The translations under genes and the position numbers were made by a program. A stretch of DNA of 64,000 nt from Bugula neritina (lineage: Eukaryota > Bryozoa > Gymnolaemata > Cheilostomatida > Bugulidae): the NCBI GenBank assembly GCA_964035545.1, contig OZ037770.1, positions 15,040,642 to 15,104,641 of the forward strand, written 5' to 3'. Under the pieces are notes generated by a model. It did not search any database. It was not told the DNA's origin and was given only the letters and a program-made list of their open reading frames with translations. Below, in pieces: positions 36,301 through 44,775 of this stretch; the stretch's first letter is position 1, and each line of letters opens with the position of its first letter.

Positions 36301-39300
36301 CTCTTTTGGTACATGTGAATAGCAATTTGTAACATAAGAATCTTAGTATATTATCTGTCCAATTGTATATATTAAAACTTCAATTTAGCTGCACGATGCT
36401 GAAGTTAAATTATTATGGCACTATGAATTTCATTTCATTCTCAGGCACTCTATCTGGTCGTATTTCAAATAAATAAACTGATACAAATAGTTTTGTTGCT
36501 GAGACAGCATTTTATTTCAAGTATATTATAATTAAATTTGTAAGAGTTAACATATAATATAAAATAATTATTCTTCTGTATATGTTTAACGTATTTATGT
36601 TAGTATTAGAAAGAATTTTCAGTTTGCTGGTATAAGTTAGTTGGTAGCCTCAGTTGAGTTGGCTGGTCTAATCTCTGCTGGTTGCATTGCCTCGTTCAGT
36701 TCTTTAACAAATCGTGAGGTTGTCGTGGAAGAAGTGCTGGAAGATGAACTGGATGTGGGTTGGCCGGTGGTGGTAGTGCTGGAAGATGAACTAGATGTGG
36801 GTTGAACAGTGGTGGTTGTGCTGGAAGATGAACTAGATGTGGGTTGGCCGGTGGTGATAGTGCTTGAAGAGGAGACTGTACTCGTGAATGGTTTGCCAGT
36901 GTTGGAGTTGGTGGGTTTGACTGGTGTGGCGAGTTCAGTTGTAGTAGATGTTGATTCGGTGATGGAGAAAGTCGAACTTAGTTCATCAGTGGTTGTTGCA
37001 TTTGATTCAGTGGTGGTAGTTGATTCAGTGGTTGAGGTGGTCAATTCAGTAGTGGTAGATGAAGTGCTAGATCCAGTAGTAGAAGTGGGTTCACTGGTTG
37101 TAGATGAAGTGCTAGATCCAGTAGTAGATGTGGTTTCACTGGTAGTAGATGTTGATTCTGTGGTTGAGCTTGATAGATCTGTAGTTGTGAATGGCTCAGT
37201 TGTAGAAATGGTGGTTGTACTGGGTGTGAAAGTTGTGCTAGAACGAACATCAGTTGTCTCAAAAGTCGAAGTAAAGATGCCATCATCGAAAAACTCTGGC
37301 TCAGTGTTGTCATCAAAATTGGGCTGGGTTGCGTCAGTGAATGGTACCCCTGTTTCAGTAGATGGTAATGGAGTGGTGGTTGTGGTACTGCTGGAGCTTG
37401 AGCTGCTAGTGCTGGTTCTGAATCTTCTTGTTGGATAGTAAGAGGTTCGGGGAATCATTGTTGTTCCATCTACATAATCCCAGAAATCTGCATCCTCTGG
37501 GATAACGGTCTCCGTAGGGAGAGGAGGGTAATAGTAGTCACTGAAAGAGCTTCTTGTCGGGATTTGGTACCAGAAGTAAATGAATCTGGGCGGCATGCTC
37601 GTGGAGCTTCTCATACCGTATGCAGGGGTGGAACTGTAGCGCCCTGTAGTGAAAGTGCTTCCAGTAGAACTGCTGCTTGTGGTTGTTGGTAAAATGGTGC
37701 TAGAATCACCAAAGCCTTCGTTGGTTGTGAAAGTGTCATCATATGGCTCTGGTGTGGTGCTCTTTTTCTGTGTTGTTGTTTGCCATGCAACAGCTTGAGA
37801 AGCTGAAGCAGGGTGTTGCAAGTGGTGGCGACTCACTGCTTCTCTTCGAGAATGTAAGCTTTTGTAACTCTTGCAAGCATAGGCCAACAGACATACTACA
37901 CCAATCAGAATCAACACTCCAACTATAACAGCAGCTGCAGTGCACCCCGCTGCCCTTCGCTTGTATTTCATAGCCTCGCGAACATTTCCCTTATTCCTCT
38001 CACTTCTGGCAGTGATGAAGTGCACCAGACCGATAACACTGAGTGGGCCAAAGCAGCATATGGTGCTCAAAATGGAGCAAATGTAATGGCCAGTCCATTT
38101 AGGAGCTTCCCTGTCCTGCAATGCAAAAAGTATTTATTGGTGATGATTACTATTTTGAAGCAAATAAGAGTATTAGTCAAAAAAAACATTATTAAACTCT
38201 CACCTGCTGTCCCACAAAAACCGTAGGCATTTCCACAGCCACAGGGGGCATGTCAACTTCCACCCCATTCTTAGCGGTTATGAACGAGATTATGGGCTCA
38301 TCTCCTAACTGATCACCAACTTTCGCATCAATCGTTTCTTCCTTTGCTTCAGTGGTTGCTGTGGGCTTCATCCTGAAATCTGCTGCTATATGTTACCTGC
38401 AAGGCTGTGAACTGATGTCAAATATTTTCTACTTCTGTTTGACAAAAAAACACTTGAGCAAATCACCAAGCTGTCTCCAGGTGGTTGATGGTTCTGCTCA
38501 GATCTTTTGTGGGAAATGAAATGAGAAGTTGTATGCTTGTTCTTTATTCTTTTCATGGGTCATTGGTTTCACATTTGGATTGGCTGAAAGTTTCGCAACA
38601 ATAATCTTGATTTATGCTGCTAGCTAACGTTAAGAGATTTACTTATTGAGGGGTGTCGCTGGTTGCCATGGCAAAACTCTGATAACTTGACCTACTTTGG
38701 AGTACCAAGAAACCTGCCGAGGAGGCAGCGAACTGATATATCTACAGATAAAAAACATATTGATCTCAAACCGTCTTTCTTCCTAAGTATTGATTCTAAC
38801 TAGGAAGTAATAATTGAAAGATTCGTTTGGTGCAACTCCCCATCTAATTATATTTATATGCTGTTCTTATATACAAACCAAGCTTACTCTCAATGTGTTA
38901 AAATTATATGCAACTGAAAACCTGCATGTAATAAACTTCATAAATCCCAACTGCTCACAAACTAGATTTGCTTTTCATTGTCAAGAGATAATATCTAAAT
39001 TAAGGTCATAGGCCAAGTCTCATCTCTCAACAACAAGCTACCATTAGCGAGTATAATTACCTTAATTTGATTGATCAGGATTATTTTGCATGTGAAACTT
39101 CCATGAATAATAATTGATTGAAATATACATCATGTAGTAGTGTGAGAACACATATATTAAACAATAAACATATATGCAGAAGCCTTGCTCTGTTATTGTA
39201 CCCTGTCAGTATGCAAATGAGTGGTGACTGCTCAACAACCAACTTGGCCTCTAAATTTGCACGAAAAGCTCCAAACTCTTGTTGCACTGAGGGCAACTAA

Positions 39301-42300
39301 ATGTAGCTTGATGTGAAAACATCATGCTTGTCCTATTAGGGAAACCACAGCAACCTGGGTACAACTTTCTACTTCGCTTTTGTCCAAATATTCTCTGCGT
39401 TTAACCTTCAAGAGACAACTTGTGTGCTCTTCCATGAGCTGTAGAAAACTGACCTATCTTTTCCATTCACACCAAATCAAGAAATGCATAGCCATGCTAG
39501 GTGGACAAATAACCTTGAGAATTCTTTATAACTTGTGTTGAATAGATTGTCAAGTCATACTTGATAAGCTGAATTCAGTTTTATATGAATTGCTGCTAAT
39601 AAACCAGAGCTGATAATGTGAAAATGTTTGTTATTAAAACTTACGCAAATAAGCTTATAATACTGTCTGTAGCTGCAGTTTGGCAATAAGGAAATGCGTT
39701 GGCCATCAATTTATGATTGATCATTTCCACCATTAAATAATGACCAACATCTAAAATTCATCTTCTGTAATAACATAAGAAAACACATCATTTTCAAAAA
39801 TTTAAGCCAATATTTCTGTTTGACTGCACAACAAATAAAGTGTTTTTGTCAAATAATCGTAGCATCTTAAAAATTGTGGACTTGGCCAAGAACACCATAT
39901 CATTTTGACAAAATGACTCATTCGTGTGATTCCGTTGTTTGTATTTCATAAAATATTTACCTGTAAAATGTTTTCATTGTTTACATTACTTTTGCTGGAA
40001 ATGATCAGTTATCTGTGTTTGTAGAATAACTGGAAGCCAAGGAGAGATGAGAACAACCCAAAGACCATAGCAGAAGTTCACGCCGAAGCTGCCCTTGAAG
40101 CACATGAAACACAAGCTATGCTGGAGAAGTCCCACATAACTGGGCGTGGTAGTCAGAGTAGAAACCCGCCTCCTTCACGGTTAGATTCTATTCCTTTGCC
40201 TACAATTCTATCTCCAGGGTGTGTTTTGTGCAGCTGGCTAATTTCTGTTATTGTGTTGCCATAGAAACAACCGGCGAGACGAGGATTCAGGTGGTTCCGG
40301 CTGGAGCACAGTTCCCGTCATGAAGACGCAGCGCATCGACCCGACTAAACTTCGACTCAGCAAACAGTCGGAAACCATTCAGCTGGGGCCCTCCAGGGGG
40401 TTGAGTGGCTCCTGGTCCAGGGGCAGCGCCGGCTCTGGTAAAAACACTCCCCCTCAGCAGCAGGAGGAGAGACCAAACACACCAACCAACAGATTCTCTG
40501 TGAGTAAATCTCTTCCTTCTGTCACATCTCTGCTCTCACTCATATCGTTTCTTTATACATTGTGACATCTCAAACTGCACTGGTGGGTCGGAAACATCAT
40601 TTCACGTCTGCTACCAACTATGTTTTGTAGATGCCCCGTGTAAGTTAACTCTTGCAGTGTAAGTTAGCCTTGGCAGTGTAAGTTAGCCTCTGCCGTCACT
40701 GTAATATGCACCTATGAGTTAAGATCCTTGGCCACTGGCACCTACATGGCCTGACCAGATCACTTTGTGTGTGCATAGCCTACTGAAATCATTGCTACTT
40801 TGTGGTCTTCCATAACCCTTGCCAGCTATTTTGATTTATGCTCTTTGTGATGTGGAAAGTTATTCCTTTATTCCATGTTCTGCACATTCTCACCCTAATA
40901 TTTTAATAGAATTTTGCTACTTCTAAGACTTAACAGCAATCACTGGCAGCTTTTCTAAGCACGTAGCGTTTCCATGGCGATGGTGTTTGTTGTAATAACT
41001 TGGCAGTGTGTCATTAGCTTGTCTAACAGTTTCACAGAAAGTGTGTCGCCATTTCTCACCTGGCAGCTGGTCTTGTAGGCTCTCAGAGATGGCAGCTCAG
41101 AGTTCAAAGAGGAGAGGAGCAGCTCGGCTCAGCGGATGCCCCCTGCAGGGCGAGGGCGCGGCATGCCTCGAGCTGGCAGCGCTAGAATGGGCAGCACACC
41201 CCGGGGCTCCATGGAGAAGGAGAGGTAGAGAGTCTTACTGCCTATTCTATAGTTGTTGAGGTCAACATGTGTGCTAGCTAATCATCACATGATTAAGTGT
41301 TGACTCTCTACAGTTAGTTTAATGTCATGTCTTGGTATCATTAATCATACTTAATAAACCAACGTTTTCCTCGGGTACCTCTAGAAAAATGTTTACTCTA
41401 TCCACATGTATAACAAGTTCTGTTCTCAGGTCCAATGCTGTGGCTGCCGTGCGACAGATCTCCAGGTCTAGCGGCTCCAGGGGTCCATCCCGAGAGAACA
41501 GCGTGGAGGGTCGTCGTAATGTACCCCCCTCTGCCAAACCAGACAGTAGTCGTAGACCCAGCGACGTGCCTGGTAAAGTTCCAGTTGCTGTCAAACAGCT
41601 GTCCCGTGACGAGTGGGAAACTAAGATGAAGGGCATAGTGGAGGAGTTCTTGAACAACCGAGACGTCAAGGTGAGCTGAGCTGAGCAGCAGATGGATTTT
41701 AGGCTTGAGTTGAGCCTTTGGTTAGTCTCCTTTGATGAGCCATTAAATGGAGGGCATTAGATTAGCTTTGCTCAACTGATGGGCTAATCTCTGTACAAAT
41801 TCTCCATACTCTACTTCAGCTACTTTACCTAATCCCATTTAAAATTTAATGTTTGAGATGAAGATGTTTTATGTGTCTCTAATATATTCCTGTAGGAGAT
41901 GATGGAATGTATCAAAGAACTTGATGCCCAGTCCAACAAGAACCTTATCACTGAGTGCTCAATAAACCACGTACTGGAGAAATCAGACTCTGCCAGAAAA
42001 GCTGTTGGTAACATGCTGGCTGAGCTCATCAAACACGAACTTTTACCTTTAGATCTGCACCTGAAAGGTGTGGCAGCTGTGTTGGAGTTTGCCGAGGACT
42101 TGGCCATAGACATCCCGAATGTGTGGAAGTATTTAGGACAGTTAATAGCGCCCATGTTCACAGTTGCTTCCATCCCTCTGTCCAAACTAGAGCCAGTCTG
42201 TACTCCTCTGTTAGATATAGGAAAGTCAGCCACACTGGCAGCTGAAATCCTAAAGGAAGCTAGTCATAACTCAGTAAGTGCCATTCTCTTACGTTGCAGT

Positions 42301-43673
42301 AATCAGTAGAAGTACGTTCATTTTGCCAAATACTTGTCCTCTTACCATCTGGCTTCTTAGAGATTTTAAGTTGTTTTATTTTCTAGAATCCGCCAGATGT
42401 TGGTAAACGGTGGAGCGACAGTGGCCTGACTTGGTCAACTTTCCTGTCATCAGGAGAGGATCTAGATGAATTTATTAAATCTAATGTAAGTCTCCCTGTT
42501 CCTACCCAACCCAACTAGATCACGTGTATGTCTGCTTCTATCTTCTTGTCTACAGTCTGGTGTCTTGAACTCTAATGATGGGAAGATAATGAATTTTGCA
42601 TCTTCTCGATGTGCGCTGTAAGAGATGGTGAAATGCGTGTCTGTCAAGGTTACAGAGTTGTTCCTCTGTCTCTTACAGAAACTAGAATACACGTTAGGTG
42701 ACAGTCCGGCCACGTCTTCCAGTAGTCCCGTCAGTCAAGATTTGTTTTCCATCATTGGTCCTCTACTACTAAATAGCGAAACGAAGTCTAATGACCAAAT
42801 CTTTGATAAGATCAATGCCAGCATACCAGAGGCTCTGCGTGAAGAGCAGTCTTTTATCAAGTCTCTAACTACTTGTGTGGCCAAGTCGTGTATTGGTTAG
42901 TATTACTCTAACTACTTGTGGCCAAGTCATGTATTGGTTAGTATTACTCTAATTACTTGTGTGGTCAAGTCATGTATTGGTTAGTATTACTCTAATTACT
43001 TGTGTGGTCAAGTCGTGTATTGGTTAGTATTACTCTAGCTACTTGTGTGGCCAAGTCGTGTATTACTCTAGCTACTTGTGTGGCTAAGTCTTGTATTACT
43101 CTAACTACTTGTGTTACAGAAAATGGAAAGTTTGTGGAGGGAATATTCAAGAACAGGAGTGCAGTATTAACAAAGTACCTGGACAATAGAGTGGAGAGAG
43201 AAGAGTCTGCCCTGATAGCCTTAGAGGAACTCATGGATGAACTGGAACATCCTGCTGGTATGTTGTTTATTTTAGTGACTTTCAGTGGTGAATTGAAACC
43301 CCTACACTACCCCTGCCTTCTGCATTGATATGGTGTGTTCCTTAGATGAAGTTAGTATGGTGTGGTATTGACTGAAACTGGTAGTTTCACAATATGTTTT
43401 TATGTTTACTAATAGCAATAAAAAGGGTGTTAGTGATGAGTTTACTTGTAGTGAATGGTTAGTTGAGCAGCTGTTAGGATTTGTAACTATGGAAGATTTC
43501 CTCTTTACTTTGCAGGTTTACTGAGTGACTTTTGCTACGCCTTCTCGGACGATGATTTAGTGTCTGACGAATCATTCTTCTCGTGGGAGAAAAACAGCAA
43601 AAGTGGAATAGCTGTCAAATCTGTTAGTGCCTTCTTCAAGTGGCTAAGAGAAGATAATGATAACACCCAGTGA
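18400..43673 (+). CDS. EIF4G: Eukaryotic translation initiation factor 4G
   Basis: Scaffold of the cytoplasmic cap-binding complex eIF4F, bridging eIF4E, eIF4A, eIF3 and PABP. Coding exons are 18400-18429, 19215-19340, 23601-23706, 25047-25363, 25595-25792, 26560-26733, 26873-27130, 27378-27677, 28354-28630, 28872-29068, 29602-29859, 29971-30096, 30664-30890, 32288-32444, 32627-32734, 40025-40179, 40265-40499, 41079-41224, 41430-41670, 41896-42273, 42387-42485, 42679-42895, 43120-43257 and 43516-43673. All phases agree and give 1541 residues. Residues 1-193 are Q/P-rich. [15 protein letters not shown] is near 219. The eIF4E-binding motif [10 protein letters not shown] is near 599-608 (YX4L plus hydrophobic). 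MIF4G is about 720-955, MA3 about 1195-1335 and W2 about 1400-1541, ending in [13 protein letters not shown]-binding motif was not located with confidence. An antisense gene pair sits in intron 15. Confidence 0.95.
20389..20645. repeat. CTA/ACT trinucleotide tract with 48-bp higher-order unit
   Basis: The intronic tract is rich in ACT/CTA/AGT triplets. The motif TATCACTAACACTACTAGCT recurs at 20427, 20475 and 20523, exactly 48 bp apart, showing a higher-order duplication. The minus-strand Val/Leu-rich open frame through it is a repeat artefact. Confidence 0.85.
21362..22133. mobile_element. ~770-bp non-autonomous DNA element with terminal inverted repeats
   Basis: The left end CACACTACAGTCGAAAC is answered at the right by GTTTTGACTGTAGTGTG. 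Related sequence continues inward, with an ATTTTGGAGC-like stretch on the left and a similar inverted one on the right, plus CACACTACAGT again near 21443. The interior is AT-rich with no transposase frame. No clean target-site duplication was found, so superfamily assignment is open. It lies in eIF4G intron 2. Confidence 0.65.
22256..22292. repeat. CACACACCCC microsatellite
   Basis: A short CA-rich tract (ACACACACACACCCCACACAC type) lies in eIF4G intron 2. Confidence 0.8.
22780..22792. repeat. Poly-G run
   Basis: An uninterrupted run of about 13 G residues lies in eIF4G intron 2. It is unusual in this AT-rich region, and its length may be assembly-sensitive. Confidence 0.85.
22936..23309. 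mobile_element. 374-bp MITE with TA target duplication
   Basis: Long imperfect terminal inverted repeats begin AAGGCCTGGC on the left and end GCCAGGCCTT on the right. The match extends ~45 bp inward through the ACACTCGT(A/G)AGAAT and GAAATCGT motifs. TA immediately flanks both ends (22934-22935 and 23310-23311), as expected for Tc1/mariner-type insertion. No coding capacity. It lies in eIF4G intron 2. Confidence 0.8.
23436..23590. repeat. AT-rich tandem repeat near the eIF4G exon 3 acceptor
   Basis: A TATA/TACATATA tract is followed by several copies of a ~35-bp unit of the type ATAATATTATAATAGTATTACTATATACAT. It ends about 10 bp before the exon 3 acceptor. Confidence 0.8.
23731..23862 (+). 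repeat. TATACTTACCTCTG minisatellite after the exon 3 donor
   Basis: About eight copies of a 15-17-bp unit start ~25 nt after the exon 3 donor (23707). The reverse complement of the unit, CAGAGGTAAGTATA, contains a perfect AG|GTAAGT donor consensus on the antisense strand. Confidence 0.85.
23866..25046 (+). other. Rest of eIF4G intron 3
   Basis: About 1.2 kb of intron sequence without recognisable elements or exon-like blocks. The short open frames here have no family signature and no consistent splice frame. Confidence 0.5.
25801..26552 (+). repeat. 23-bp minisatellite filling eIF4G intron 5, with 322-bp higher-order repeat
   Basis: Around 33 head-to-tail copies of a 23-bp unit (CTACTAGTTCTCATGTACTT plus AC/CC) fill the intron from 8 bp after the donor to just before the acceptor. 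Variant markers recur 322 bp apart, which is 14 units: GCTAC at 25886 and 26208, and CTAATTTT at 26051 and 26373. A 14-unit block was therefore duplicated as a whole. The antisense strand of each unit carries GTAAGTAC. Confidence 0.93.
27678..28110 (+). repeat. CTCTACTCTACA pentamer/hexamer satellite after the exon 8 donor
   Basis: Starting immediately at the exon 8 donor (GTTGGCTCTCTACAC), ~430 bp are made of mixed CTCTA and CACTCTA units. All three forward frames remain open over long stretches (for example 27679-28206), which is a repeat artefact. Confidence 0.92.
29053..29117 (+). repeat. Exact 24-bp duplication of the exon 10 donor junction
   Basis: The 24 bases 29053-29076, spanning the last 16 nt of exon 10 and the donor GTAAGTAG, are repeated identically at 29094-29117. 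This creates a second, identical-strength donor 41 nt downstream. Its use would shift frame in a short extension ending in an early stop. Confidence 0.95.
32746..32812 (+). repeat. 15-bp CCTTCTGCAG repeat after the exon 15 donor
   Basis: Five copies of GTCCTTCTGCAG(C/T)T(G/A) stand 15 bp apart, starting ~10 nt after the exon 15 donor. Each copy ends in a pyrimidine-CAG that resembles a 3' splice site. Confidence 0.85.
33904..34773 (-). CDS. CD225/dispanin (IFITM-like) membrane protein 1, nested in eIF4G intron 15
   Basis: Exon 1 is 34773-34645 (43 codons) and exon 2 is 34491-33904, giving 238 residues. The CD225 region spans about residues 50-120: a first hydrophobic, re-entrant-like segment ([20 protein letters not shown]) with the vicinal Cys pair typically palmitoylated in IFITM proteins, then a basic loop with the family's G...A spacing, then a second transmembrane segment ([16 protein letters not shown]). 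The C-terminal ~75 residues hold four copies of a ~20-residue unit of the type (P/S/A)EL-x-(Y/F)E(M/I), charged and probably helical. No signal peptide. Family members act at membranes, some restricting virus entry and others in trafficking; which applies here is unknown. Antisense to eIF4G. A candidate poly(A) signal is at 33616-33621. Confidence 0.85.
34985..35055. repeat. ACCAACCAAAT minisatellite
   Basis: About four copies of a 17-bp unit (CAACCAACCAAATNTCA type) lie upstream of dispanin-like gene 1, within the eIF4G intron. Confidence 0.8.
35056..36630. other. Intronic spacer between the two nested dispanin genes
   Basis: AT-rich sequence with no supported coding exon. A reverse-strand AATAAA at 36511-36516 is suitably placed as the polyadenylation signal of dispanin-like gene 2. 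Confidence 0.5.
36637..38371 (-). CDS. CD225/dispanin-like membrane protein 2 with a long Ser/Thr-rich tail
   Basis: Exon 1 is 38371-38204 (56 codons) and exon 2 is 38115-36637, giving 548 residues. After an acidic N-terminus, the CD225 region (about residues 61-140) has [20 protein letters not shown], the loop [18 protein letters not shown] and a strong transmembrane segment ([20 protein letters not shown]). About 400 residues of Ser/Thr-rich, mucin-like sequence follow, including imperfect repeats such as [14 protein letters not shown] near the C-terminus. Exon structure and the splice site just before the CD225 domain match gene 1, so the two are tandem paralogues. If the tail faces outward it would probably be heavily O-glycosylated; that is inference. 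Both lie antisense within eIF4G intron 15. Confidence 0.85.
38380..40024. other. Upstream of dispanin-like gene 2; remainder of eIF4G intron 15
   Basis: Contains the presumed dispanin-like gene 2 promoter. I see no TATA box in a convincing place and no additional exon with family support. Confidence 0.5.
42865..43119 (+). repeat. eIF4G intron 22 built from copies of the end of exon 22
   Basis: The exon 22 terminus plus donor (ACTTGTGTGGCCAAGTCGTG, TATTG|GTTAGT) and following intron bases form a ~42-bp unit. It recurs about five more times and fills the 224-nt intron (42896-43119). At least three intronic copies keep TATTGGTTAGT, so several competing donors exist. The final partial copy runs into the acceptor GTGTTACAG. 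Confidence 0.93.
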
Positions 43674-44340
43674 TTGGACTTTCTGGGTCTCTACAAACAT
43701 GTGACACTCATTCCTATTGGCTGGATTCAGTCACAAGCTTACCTATTGGCTTACGGTGACAAAACAATAGCGACTGGTGCTACACCCTACCATATGCATA
43801 TAATACAGGCTCATCTCCAGCTCTCCGTGACCTTCACTTTAATCTTGTTGAATACAGCTCATGGCATTATACACACTCTACTAGTTTACCAGATGTTATA
43901 TTTATATTGACATGTCCAGCTACCTACAGCTAGAATTGTCCCCCTTGGTTTCTCCAGGTAACTCAATCTACCACATTTATTATCACTAGACGTCTGCCAC
44001 TCCTCGACTCTCTGCGTCAACATCACATGACAAATGGCCGAGTACAAGAGCCACCTCGTACTGCAGATTGTTTTTCGGGATGTGTGTGAATATTTATTTT
44101 CCTCCTAAGTGAATCATCGTCACACAACCCTCTCCGTCGTTGCGTCTTGATATTTATTATTATATAAACGACATTTATAATCTTTATGTTATCATCAGCA
44201 ATAACCGTATCTCTGTGTTGCTGCCCAGTTTTATTCTACTGTTATTCTGATCACAAGTGTTTTGATGCATATATTGTTACTTTCTAGAAAATATTATGAA
44301 ATATCCACAAAAAGCAAATAAGAAATAAATAAATGGTTTA
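43674..44340 (+). terminator. eIF4G 3'UTR with polyadenylation signals
   Basis: After the TGA at 43671-43673 there are about 650 bp without coding signal, then overlapping AATAAA hexamers near 44323-44332. I infer transcript ends just beyond, about 44345-44360. Confidence 0.6.
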
Positions 44341-44679
44341 TAAAAGTCCTGGAATTCTTACTGTATATATTTGATTTGTAATATAAAATATAAATTTGTA
44401 CAAAAAGGCAAAGTTTGTGCTCTTTAACAGGTCAAGTCGAATACTTCTTGACTCCAAGTCCAATTTATGTGGCCAATGCATATGGGTTGATGCAGATTGG
44501 GTGGATGAATTTGTGGTTGTAGTTTTCAGAGTTTTCTAAGTTTATTAGCACAAGTTTGGAACATAGTTCTATCACTGCTTTCTTTCAGTTTGATTCGGAT
44601 TGAGATGTGGTTTCTGGTAATATATGTTCCTGTTGGTAAGATTACTATAATAGTTTAACACTGTTGGTTTAGCTAAGAG

Positions 44680-44775
44680 TGTACAGTAACTGTACTGTTG
44701 GTTTAACTAAGAGTGTACAGTAACTGGTACTGTTAGTTTAGCTAAGAGCGTACAGTAACTGTACTGTTAGTGTTG
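44680..44775. repeat. AAGAGTGTACAGTAACTG repeat
   Basis: Three copies of a ~45-bp unit containing TTTA(G/A)CTAAGAG(T/C)GTACAGTAACT stand in tandem downstream of eIF4G. Confidence 0.85.

Noticed and set aside
36809-37438. 209-residue plus-strand Val-rich ORF
   Set aside because: Antisense shadow of the Ser/Thr-rich tail of dispanin-like protein 2.
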